Part shown: positions 1 to 5,495 of the stretch, in pieces
Numbering within the stretch: position 1 is the first letter of the stretch
Layout of the letters: each line of letters starts with the position of its first letter
DNA from: SZUA-186 sp041552135
Lineage (GTDB): Bacteria > Pseudomonadota > Gammaproteobacteria > UBA9214
Assembly (NCBI GenBank): GCA_041552135.1
Contig: JBFELL010000184.1
Span: 1 to 5,501, forward strand
Direction of reading: 5' to 3'
DNA length: 5,501 bases
Notes under the pieces: generated by a model
What the model was told of the DNA's origin: nothing
The model's database searches: none
The model's input: only the letters and a program-made list of their open reading frames with translations
Program-made: the position numbers and the translations under genes

Positions 1-71
1 CAAGGAGCGCAGCGACGGACCCGACATGCCAGTCGCGACCGCATCCGTCGGGTTCGTCGCTGCGCTCCTTG
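1..71. repeat. Long inverted repeat / stem-loop downstream of fkpB (REP-like or terminator-like)
   Basis: Bases 1-25 and 47-71 are inverted copies matching at 24 of 25 positions. The single mismatch becomes a G-U pair in RNA of one strand. The 21-base loop (26-46) contains its own 8-bp palindrome, GTCGCGAC, at 32-39. The arms carry the motif GGAGCGCAGCGAC. The element lies about 100 bp past the fkpB stop and could end operon transcription, but no T-run follows on the plus strand, and on the minus strand the following bases are outside the window. An extragenic palindromic repeat (REP-like) is an equally good reading. The left arm starts at the first base of the window, so the element may extend further. 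Confidence 0.75.
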
Positions 72-100
72 ACCCGACCTGCCCGAATTTATACGTTCTT

Positions 101-160
101 CTATGTGTTCCTTGCGCCCTTGCGGTTAATGCCTTTGCTTTCCTCTGCCCCCTGCGGTGA
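101..160. repeat. Two degenerate copies of the CTCTGCG/CTTGCG-type repeat after fkpB
   Basis: Plus strand 143-159 reads CTCTGCCCCCTGCGGTG. This resembles the end of the repeat tract next to ribF (4510-4527, CTCTGCGTCTCTGCGGTG), with both ending in TGCGGTG. A second, more divergent unit at about 109-127 reads TCCTTGCGCCCTTGCGGTTA, the same layout of two CTTGCG-like units ending in GCGGTT. Both begin within about 10-60 bp of the fkpB stop codon. They look like decayed single copies of the repeat family that bounds the GxxExxY cassette. I see no gene in 1-169; this repeat stretch and the hairpin at 1-71 account for most of it. Confidence 0.5.
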
Positions 161-169
161 AAGCCCGGC

Positions 170-622
170 TTACTCTTCCACCCTCTCCGCCGGCACCACG
201 TCGAGGATCTCCACTTCGAAGACCAGCGTATGCCCCGCCATCGGGTGATTGAAATCCACCTCCACCGAAGCGTCATCAAACGAGAGTATGGCACCGGGGA
301 TCTCCTCGCCGTCGTTTGAGGTGAAGCCGATAATCAGCCCCGGTTCCAGCTCCATGTCGGGACGAAACCGTGAACGCGGCAACCGGTGGATCTTTTCCGG
401 GTCGCGCAGCCCGAAGGCCTGCTCCGGGTAGAGCTCCAGGCGCTGGGTGTCACCGGGACGCAGGCCGTAGAGGGCCAGCTCCAGGCCGTGCACCAGCGAA
501 CCGTCCCCCATGGTGAATGTCAGCGGCTGCCCGCCGAAGGTCGACTCGGCCAGCGTGCCGTCCTCCAGCGTCAGCGACAGGTGCAGCGTGACGGTACTGG
601 CGATGCCGATCCGGTGGTTCAT
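170..622 (-). CDS. fkpB: FKBP-type peptidyl-prolyl cis-trans isomerase, SlpA/FkpB type
   Basis: A 150-residue protein, close to the length of E. coli SlpA/FkpB (about 149). The family catalyses cis-trans isomerisation at proline peptide bonds and acts as a cytoplasmic chaperone; no signal peptide is visible. The FKBP core is split. The N-terminal half covers about residues 8-68 (VTLHLSLTLEDGT, then FTMGDGSLVHGLELAL, then GLRPGD). The chaperone 'insert-in-flap' part lies at about 69-125, and the closing core strand at about 122-142 carries the typical VDFNHPMAGHTL and FEVEIL. The ATG overlaps the lspA stop codon as ATGA, so translation is probably coupled; an AGGGA about 9 bases upstream can serve as ribosome binding site. 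It is the last gene seen in the operon. In many Gammaproteobacteria ispH follows, but there is none in the 169 bp left here. Confidence 0.95.
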   Translation of the reverse strand: MNHRIGIASTVTLHLSLTLEDGTLAESTFGGQPLTFTMGDGSLVHGLELALYGLRPGDTQRLELYPEQAFGLRDPEKIHRLPRSRFRPDMELEPGLIIGFTSNDGEEIPGAILSFDDASVEVDFNHPMAGHTLVFEVEILDVVPAERVEE

Positions 623-1104
623 GCGCCCGTCCCTGCCGCCTGTTTTTCACGGCGGTGAGCCGCCCAGGCATCCAGCAGCAGCAGGCCGGCGCCCAGGGTG
701 ATGGCGCTGTCGGCAATATTGAAGGTCGGCCAGTGCCAGGTTTTGTAGTAGACGTCGATAAAGTCGATGACATGGCCATACACCAGCCGGTCGATCAGGT
801 TGCCCAGCGCCCCGCCAATGATGAGCGCAAAGGCCAGCGACAGCTGCCACTGCTCCGGCTTGAGCCGCCGCATCCAGACAACCAGCACGCCCACCACGAG
901 CACCGAGATGCCGGCAAAGAACCAGCGCTGCCAGCCACCGGCATTACCGAGGAAACTGAACGCGGCGCCGGTGTTGTAGGCCAGACGCAGGTTGAAGAAC
1001 GGCAGCAGCGGGACCGGTTCGTGAAACACCAGCCTGGCGTCGGCCAGCAGCTTGCTGCCCTGATCGAGCAGCAACACCACCGCGGAAAGCCAGAACCACT
1101 TCAA
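619..1104 (-). CDS. lspA: Lipoprotein signal peptidase (signal peptidase II)
   Basis: An inner-membrane aspartyl protease that cuts the signal peptide from prolipoproteins after Lgt has lipidated the cysteine. It has 161 residues, the normal length. Four hydrophobic segments are visible at about 4-20, 61-77, 87-104 and 131-147. The conserved motifs are present: NTGAAFS (44-50), GNLIDR (101-106), VIDFI (112-116) with the first catalytic Asp114, and FNIADSAI (128-135) with the second catalytic Asp132. The start is TTG at 1104: it is the only reasonable start before the LKWFWLSAVVLLLDQ segment that opens family members, and no ATG lies nearby. The gene starts 21 bp after the ileS stop and is in the same reading frame as ileS. 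The Shine-Dalgarno sequence is poor, so translation probably depends on coupling to ileS. The stop overlaps the fkpB start. Confidence 0.95.
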   Translation of the reverse strand: MKWFWLSAVVLLLDQGSKLLADARLVFHEPVPLLPFFNLRLAYNTGAAFSFLGNAGGWQRWFFAGISVLVVGVLVVWMRRLKPEQWQLSLAFALIIGGALGNLIDRLVYGHVIDFIDVYYKTWHWPTFNIADSAITLGAGLLLLDAWAAHRREKQAAGTGA

Positions 1105-1125
1105 GGCCGGTACCCGTAACAGCTG

Positions 1126-3975
1126 TCAGGCGTAACGCCGCGTCTCGCCATTGCCGGCGACGTTATCGACACAGCGGCCGCAGATTTCCGGGTGCTCGGG
1201 ATGGCTGCCGACATCCTCGCGGTGATGCCAGCAGCGAATGCACTTGGCATGGGCCGATGGCGTCACACGGATCCAGATACCGGTATCGGGCAGCCCGGCA
1301 TCGACCGCATCGGCCGGACGGTCGTCCGCCGGGTGCACGCGCGCATAGGAGGTGATCAGCACGAAACGCAGTTCGTCTTCGAGTTGGGCCAGTAAACGAA
1401 CCGTGTCCTCGTCGGCATACAGGTCCACCTCCGCATCCAGCGACGAGCCGATCGCGCCGTCGACGCGCAGCGTCTCCAGCTGCTTGCCGGCCGCCTCGCG
1501 GATAGCAATCACCCGGCCCCAGAACTCCGGCCCCATCTCCTGTGCCGCCGCGGCCCCTTCGCCCGTGAACGAGCCGGGATGCGCGTACCAGCCGGACAGC
1601 AGCACCGTCGCCTCGCGCTCACCCGGGATGTGCTGCCAGATCTCGTCGGCGGTAAAACTCAGGATGGGCGCCAGCCAGCGCACCAGCGACTCGACCACGT
1701 GGTACATGGCGGTCTGCGCGGAACGGCGCGCAATGCTGTCGGCCTGCGTGGTGTACTGACGGTCCTTGATGATGTCGAGATACAGGCTGCCCATGTCGAC
1801 GGCACAGAAGTTGTGCACCATCTGGTAGATGCGATGGAACTCGTAGTCGTCGTAGGCCTTGCGCACCTGCTCCTGCAGCTGCACGCTACGTGCCACAGCC
1901 CAGCGGTCCAGCGACATCATCTGCCGGGCATCCAGCAGGTGGGCCTGCGGGTCGAAGCCGTGCAGGTTGGCCAGCAGGAAGCGTGCCGTGTTGCGCAGGC
2001 GGCGATAGGCCTCGGCGGTACGCTTGAGGATCTCGTCCGAAACCGTCATCTCGCCGCGGTAGTCGGTGGCGGCAACCCACAGTCGCAGGATGTCGGCGCC
2101 CAGGGTATTGACGACCTTCTGTGGTGCGACCACGTTGCCCTTCGACTTCGACATCTTCTGACCCTTCGCATCCACGGTAAAGCCGTGGGTCAGCACCTCG
2201 CGATACGGCGCCGTGCCGCGCATGGCGACCGAGGTCAGCAGGGAGGACTGGAACCAGCCACGGTGCTGGTCGGAGCCCTCCAGGTACAGATCGGCCGGAA
2301 ACTGCAGGTCAGCGCGCTGCTCCAGCACGGCGTGGTGCGTGACACCGGAGTCGAACCAGACATCCAGTGTATCACCGGTCTTGTCGTAGTCATCTGCATC
2401 GCGGCCCAGCAGCTCGGCCGGGTCGAGATCGAACCAGGCATCGATGCCGGCGGCCTCGACCCGGTCCGCCACGGCCGCGACCAGCCCGACCGTGTCGGGA
2501 TGCAGTTCACCGCTCTGGCGGTGAACGAACAGCGGGATCGGCACGCCCCAGGTGCGCTGGCGGGAGATGCACCAGTCGGGACGGTTCCCGACCATGCCCT
2601 CGATGCGCGCCTGGCCCCAGTCCGGCATCCACCGGACCCGGCGGATCTCGTCCAGGGCGGCGCTGCGCAGGCCCTGCTGCTCCATGCTGATAAACCACTG
2701 CGGCGTGGCCCGGAAGATGATCGGCGTCTTGTGACGCCAGCAGTGCGGGTAGCTGTGGCGCAGCATTTCCTCGTGCACCAGCGTACCCCGTGCCTTGAGC
2801 ACCTCGATGACCTTGTCATTGGCGGCGAATACATGCTCGCCGGCAAACAGCTCGGTATCGGGCAGGAAGCGGCCGTCGTTGCCGACCGGGTTGTCCACCG
2901 GCAGGCCGTAGCGGCTGCCGACAACATAGTCGTCCTGGCCATGTCCGGGTGCGGTATGCACGGCGCCGGTACCGGCCTCCGTGGTGACATGATCGCCGAG
3001 GATGACCGGCACCTCGCGCGTGTAGAACGGGTGCGACAGCTTCAGGCCCTCGAGGTCGCTGCCCTTGCAGTAGGCCAGCACCTGGTATGTTTCCACGCCA
3101 TAGCGCGACATGACATCCTTCAGCATGGCATCGGCAAGCACCAGACGCTCGGTTCCCCGGCCGACGTCACACTGGACCATGGCGTAATCCAGCTCTGCAT
3201 TCAGCGCCACGGCCCGGTTGGCCGGCAGGGTCCATGGTGTCGTGGTCCAGATGACGACCGACAGCGGCCCCTCGCCCGCCTCTCCCTCGACATGGTGGGT
3301 GCAGGCCAGCAGGCCCTCCTGGTTCGGCACCGGAAAACGCACGTCGATAGCGGGGGACTGCTTGTCCTCGTACTCCACCTCGGCCTCGGCCAGCGCCGAG
3401 CCGCAGTCGGTGCACCAGTGCACCGGCTTGGAGCCCTTGGTGAGGTGGCCGTTCTCGATAATCCGGCCGAGCGAGCGGATGATGTCGGCCTCGACGGGAT
3501 ACTGCATGGTCAGGTAGGGATTCTGCCAGTCGCCGATGATACCCAGCCGGATGAAATCCTTGCGCTGACCGTCCACCTGCTTGCCCGCATAGTCCTGGCA
3601 GGCCTTGCGGAACCCCGCCGCATCCACCTTGCGGCCGGGCTTGCCGACCTTCTTCTCGACATTCAGCTCGATCGGCAGGCCATGGCAGTCCCAGCCGGGA
3701 ACATAGGGTGCATTGAAGCCGCTCAGCGTCTTGCTCTTGACGATAATGTCCTTCAGCACCTTGTTGACGGCGTGCCCGATATGGATATCGCCGTTCGCAT
3801 ACGGCGGGCCATCATGCAGGATGAATGCGGGCCGGTCGCGGCCGGCCTCCCGCAGCTTGCCGTACAGGTCCATCTCCTCCCAGCGCTTCAGCATCTGCGG
3901 CTCGCGGTTGGGCAGGTTGCCCTTCATCGGGAAGGCCGTCTTCGGCAGGTTGAGGGTGTCTTTGTAGTCAGTCAT
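1126..3975 (-). CDS. ileS: Isoleucyl-tRNA synthetase (class I, zinc-binding bacterial type)
   Basis: Cytoplasmic enzyme that charges tRNA-Ile with isoleucine using ATP and hydrolyses mischarged valine. It has 949 residues (E. coli about 938). In order: HIGH signature at 65-68 in PPYANGDIHIGH, WDCHGLPIE at 95-103, the CP1 editing domain with WTTTPWTLPAN (243-253) and GTGAVHTAPGHGQDDY (336-350 region, keeping the editing-site Asp), DVWFDSG (538-544), KMSKS at 607-611, an anticodon-binding helical domain at about 680-830, and a C-terminal zinc finger with Cys912, Cys915, Cys932 and Cys935. The start is certain: an in-frame TAA directly precedes the ATG, and the first residues (MTDYKDTLNLPKTAFPMKGN) match the family. 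The Shine-Dalgarno-like GGTGA (3984-3988) lies at the edge of the repeat that closes the upstream cassette. The zinc-finger form is the ordinary bacterial type, not the mupirocin-resistant eukaryote-like type. Confidence 0.98.
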   Translation of the reverse strand: MTDYKDTLNLPKTAFPMKGNLPNREPQMLKRWEEMDLYGKLREAGRDRPAFILHDGPPYANGDIHIGHAVNKVLKDIIVKSKTLSGFNAPYVPGWDCHGLPIELNVEKKVGKPGRKVDAAGFRKACQDYAGKQVDGQRKDFIRLGIIGDWQNPYLTMQYPVEADIIRSLGRIIENGHLTKGSKPVHWCTDCGSALAEAEVEYEDKQSPAIDVRFPVPNQEGLLACTHHVEGEAGEGPLSVVIWTTTPWTLPANRAVALNAELDYAMVQCDVGRGTERLVLADAMLKDVMSRYGVETYQVLAYCKGSDLEGLKLSHPFYTREVPVILGDHVTTEAGTGAVHTAPGHGQDDYVVGSRYGLPVDNPVGNDGRFLPDTELFAGEHVFAANDKVIEVLKARGTLVHEEMLRHSYPHCWRHKTPIIFRATPQWFISMEQQGLRSAALDEIRRVRWMPDWGQARIEGMVGNRPDWCISRQRTWGVPIPLFVHRQSGELHPDTVGLVAAVADRVEAAGIDAWFDLDPAELLGRDADDYDKTGDTLDVWFDSGVTHHAVLEQRADLQFPADLYLEGSDQHRGWFQSSLLTSVAMRGTAPYREVLTHGFTVDAKGQKMSKSKGNVVAPQKVVNTLGADILRLWVAATDYRGEMTVSDEILKRTAEAYRRLRNTARFLLANLHGFDPQAHLLDARQMMSLDRWAVARSVQLQEQVRKAYDDYEFHRIYQMVHNFCAVDMGSLYLDIIKDRQYTTQADSIARRSAQTAMYHVVESLVRWLAPILSFTADEIWQHIPGEREATVLLSGWYAHPGSFTGEGAAAAQEMGPEFWGRVIAIREAAGKQLETLRVDGAIGSSLDAEVDLYADEDTVRLLAQLEDELRFVLITSYARVHPADDRPADAVDAGLPDTGIWIRVTPSAHAKCIRCWHHREDVGSHPEHPEICGRCVDNVAGNGETRRYA

Positions 3976-3983
3976 TTATTCAT

Positions 3984-3988
3984 TCACC
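3984..3988 (-). promoter_or_regulatory. Probable ileS ribosome binding site inside the cassette-end repeat
   Basis: On the minus strand the bases before the ileS ATG read GCGGTGAATGAATAA. GGTGA matches the 3' part of the consensus AAGGAGGTGA and sits 8 bases before the ATG, a normal spacing. No better purine-rich site is present. GGTG belongs to the terminal GCGGTG of the repeat at 3985-4003, so the inserted block seems to provide, or to have replaced, the ileS translation start region. The motif is weak, so this rests on position as much as on match. Confidence 0.5.
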
Positions 3989-4003
3989 GCAGAGAGCGCA
4001 GAG
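3985..4003. repeat. Single inverted copy of the cassette-end repeat next to ileS
   Basis: The plus strand reads CACCGCAGAGAGCGCAGAG. The reverse complement of 4510-4527, at the other end of the cassette, is CACCGCAGAGACGCAGAG. The two agree over 18 bases with one extra G, and the outer 11 bases (CACCGCAGAGA) are identical. The two ends of the block are therefore inverted repeats. This copy abuts the TAA stop of the GxxExxY gene with no gap and ends 9 bp before the ileS start codon. Confidence 0.8.
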
Positions 4004-4384
4004 TTATACTCCATTTGCTATGCGTTTTATACCATGTTTCATAAGTAAGACATTAAAATTCAACAACAAACCCGGCTTCATGCCGGTCATGCGCAGGCAG
4101 GTCGGCAGTTGAGCCTCGTGGATCTTTTGCAACTCGCTGACCCCCTTCAATTCCACCACCACCGCATTCTCGACAATTAAATCCAGCCGATAGCCGCAAT
4201 CCAGCATAAGCCCCTGGTAACAGACGGGCAGGGGTACCTGGCGGCGATATTCGATTCCCCTGTCCCGGAATTCCCTGCACAGACAGGCGTCACAGGCAGA
4301 CTCAAGCAGGCCAGGACCCGGATGGCGATGCACCTCAATGGCAGCTGCGATAATCCGGTGAGTACAGCGAGCTTCACCATGCAT
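4004..4384 (-). CDS. GxxExxY-family protein with PD-(D/E)XK nuclease-like residues (function unknown)
   Basis: A 126-residue protein, the usual size for the GxxExxY family. The family fold is thought to resemble PD-(D/E)XK nucleases, but its biological role is not established. Motifs in order: GPGLLESA (23-30), DRGIEYRRQVPLPV (41-54), YRLDLIVENAVVVELK (65-80), QLPTCLRMTG (92-101) and LLLNFNVLLMKHGIKRIANG (106-125). The likely active-site residues Glu28, Asp68, Glu78 and Lys80 are all present. The Tyr that gives the family its name is Cys31 here (GLLESAC), and the TYLR motif is TCLR (Cys96); seven cysteines in 126 residues is unusual. ATG at 4384 is chosen because GGGAGG stands 8-9 bases upstream and the length then fits the family. 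Further upstream, the open frame runs through the tandem repeat as meaningless RDAETQRR units. The gene lies between ribF and ileS, in the same direction. No signal peptide or membrane segment is seen. Confidence 0.85.
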   Translation of the reverse strand: MHGEARCTHRIIAAAIEVHRHPGPGLLESACDACLCREFRDRGIEYRRQVPLPVCYQGLMLDCGYRLDLIVENAVVVELKGVSELQKIHEAQLPTCLRMTGMKPGLLLNFNVLLMKHGIKRIANGV

Positions 4385-4408
4385 GTTTTTACCCTCCCTG
4401 GCAAAAAC
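4385..4408 (-). promoter_or_regulatory. Stem-loop containing the Shine-Dalgarno sequence of the GxxExxY gene
   Basis: On the minus strand the arms are GTTTTTGCC (4400-4408) and GGTAAAAAC (4385-4393), with a 6-base loop AGGGAG. In RNA this gives nine pairs including one G-U. The strong Shine-Dalgarno GGGAGG spans the loop and the right arm, and the hairpin ends directly at the ATG (4384). This could limit or tune translation of the small gene. The stem is mostly A-U, so it may be only moderately stable. Confidence 0.5.
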
Positions 4409-4437
4409 ATCACCCTGCATTAACTTATGGCTGTCTT

Positions 4438-4527
4438 CTCTGCGTCTCTGTGTCTCTGTGTCTCTGCGTCTCTGCGTCTCTGCGTCTCTGCGTCTCTGCG
4501 TCTCTGCGTCTCTGCGTCTCTGCGGTG
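4438..4527. repeat. 8-bp tandem repeat CTCTGCGT, ten full units plus a terminal CTCTGCGGTG
   Basis: The plus strand shows ten consecutive 8-bp units starting at 4438 and ending at 4517, then CTCTGCGGTG (4518-4527). The second and third units are CTCTGTGT; all others are identical CTCTGCGT. The variant units lie at the GxxExxY side and the uniform ones at the ribF side, as expected if the array grows or is homogenised from the ribF end. Three units make 24 bp, so any reading frame through it gives an 8-residue period (RDAETQRR in one minus-strand frame). The tract ends 2 bp from the ribF stop. Slippage and strain-to-strain length variation are likely. Confidence 0.95.
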
Positions 4528-4529
4528 CA

Positions 4530-5456
4530 TCATAGTCCGAAATACCCCCGCGCCTTTGCAACATCCCGCTCGATCTGCTCCTTCAGGAGTTCGAAGGATG
4601 CGAACTGCCGCTCCTCGCGTATCTTTTTCAGGAACTCGACCTGCACGTGACAACCGTAGATGTTGCCGCTGAAGTTGAACAGGTTGACCTCCAGCAGGGT
4701 GCGCGTGCCATCAACCGTGGGCCGCGTGCCAACATTCGCAATACCCGGCACCGGTTCATGCGGCAGGCCGAACATCTCCACGGCAAACACACCGGAGACC
4801 GGCGTCGCCGTGCGGTGCAGGTGGATGTTGGCGGTCGGAAACCCGATCTGCCGGCCGCGCTTGTCGCCGTGCGCGACGCGACCGCTCATGCGGTATTGCC
4901 GGCCCAGCAACGCCTCTGCCGCAGCCAGGTCACCGCTGGCCAGTGCCTCGCGAACGCGCGTGCTGCTGACCCGGCTGCCTTTTATATCGAAGGTGTGCAT
5001 GTTCACCACCGGGAAAGCGTGTTCGTCTCCGGCCTGTTGCAGCATGGCAAATGTGCCGACCCGGTCCCGGCCAAAGCGGAAGTCGTCACCGACCACCAGG
5101 TATTTCACGCCCAGCCCGTCGAGCAGGATCTGCCGGACGAAGGCCTCCGGCGCCATTTCGGCAATCCGGCTGCCGAAGCGCAGGACCACCACCCGGTCCA
5201 CGCCGAAGCGGCGCAGGGCCTCGATCTTCTCGCGGAAGCGGGTCAGGCGCGGCGGCGCGCTCTGCGGTGAAAAATATTCCCTGGGCTGCGGTTCGAAGGT
5301 CACCACGGTGACCGGCACCTGCAATTCCGCGGCACGCTCGGCCAGCTGGCCCAGCACCGACTGGTGTCCCAGGTGCACGCCGTCGAAATTGCCGATGGTT
5401 GCAGCGCAACCCCGGTGTCGCGGGCGCAGGTTGTGTAGTCCACGGACCAGTTCCAT
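4530..5456 (-). CDS. ribF: Bifunctional riboflavin kinase / FAD synthetase
   Basis: Cytoplasmic enzyme that phosphorylates riboflavin to FMN and then adenylates FMN to FAD. It has 308 residues (E. coli about 313). The N-terminal FAD synthetase (nucleotidyltransferase) domain covers about 1-180 with GNFDGVHLGH (22-31), TFEPQPREYF (53-62), VGDDFRFG (122-129) and SSTRVRE (164-170). The C-terminal riboflavin kinase domain covers about 183-305 with GRQIGFPTANI (201-211, the PTAN motif), PGIANVGTRPTV (237-248) and LEVNLFNF (255-262), where Glu256 is the expected catalytic base. The ATG at 5456 is chosen because MELVRGLHNL matches the family start. An upstream in-frame GTG at 5501 would add 15 unlikely residues and overlaps the probable promoter. 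The ribosome binding site is weak. The gene leads the operon and ends 2 bp before the repeat block. Confidence 0.97.
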   Translation of the reverse strand: MELVRGLHNLRPRHRGCAATIGNFDGVHLGHQSVLGQLAERAAELQVPVTVVTFEPQPREYFSPQSAPPRLTRFREKIEALRRFGVDRVVVLRFGSRIAEMAPEAFVRQILLDGLGVKYLVVGDDFRFGRDRVGTFAMLQQAGDEHAFPVVNMHTFDIKGSRVSSTRVREALASGDLAAAEALLGRQYRMSGRVAHGDKRGRQIGFPTANIHLHRTATPVSGVFAVEMFGLPHEPVPGIANVGTRPTVDGTRTLLEVNLFNFSGNIYGCHVQVEFLKKIREERQFASFELLKEQIERDVAKARGYFGL

Positions 5457-5489
5457 GCGGTGTCTTGCCGGGCCAGTAAGGGGGTGGTG

Positions 5490-5495
5490 ATTATA
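5490..5495 (-). promoter_or_regulatory. Probable -10 element of the ribF operon promoter
   Basis: The minus strand reads TATAAT, a perfect sigma-70 -10 hexamer, in otherwise GC-rich DNA. It lies 33 bases before the chosen ribF ATG, which would give a leader of about 25-28 bases. The matching -35 would fall at about 5513-5518, beyond the window, so the promoter cannot be confirmed here. Its position argues for the ribF start at 5456 rather than the GTG at 5501. Confidence 0.45.

Larger units (their letters stand above)
3985..4527 (-). mobile_element. Putative small cassette: GxxExxY gene between inverted repeat ends, inserted between ribF and ileS
   Basis: The 543-bp block fills the space between the ribF stop (2 bp away) and the ileS start (9 bp away), two genes that are normally close neighbours in Gammaproteobacteria. 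It has inverted ends (CACCGCAGAGA at 3985-3995 and TCTCTGCGGTG at 4517-4527), a tandem repeat tract on one side, one gene in the operon direction, and AT-richer DNA at about 4004-4070 than the flanking ileS and ribF. No transposase and no clear target-site duplication are visible. 'Mobile' is therefore an inference from the boundaries and the foreign-looking content; a repeat array grown around a resident gene is the alternative. Confidence 0.45.

Noticed and set aside
3972..3983. A three-codon mini-ORF (ATG AAT AAA TGA) overlapping the ileS start
   Set aside because: Its ATG directly abuts the GGTGA ribosome site, too close for efficient initiation; very short ORFs like this occur by chance.
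1579..4044. An 821-codon open frame on the plus strand opposite ileS
   Set aside because: It is antisense to the fully conserved ileS and shows no recognisable domain; it arises from the GC-rich third positions of ileS codons.
4438..4527. A CRISPR-like array
   Set aside because: The units are 8 bp and contiguous with no spacers, so this is a simple tandem repeat.
3976..4530. A target-site duplication around the cassette (CATT on the left, CATC on the right)
   Set aside because: The flanks share only a 3-base CAT at different distances from the ends, which is well within chance.
4385..4564. An N-terminal extension of the GxxExxY protein through the repeat (RDAETQRR units), starting inside ribF
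   Set aside because: The extension is just the translated 8-bp array, overlaps the end of ribF, and has no good ribosome site at its start. The ATG at 4384 has a strong Shine-Dalgarno and gives the normal family length.
4647..5490. Plus-strand open frames of 207 and 276 codons opposite ribF
   Set aside because: Both lie antisense to ribF, which carries all family motifs; they show low-complexity, Arg/Pro/Ser-rich shadow composition.
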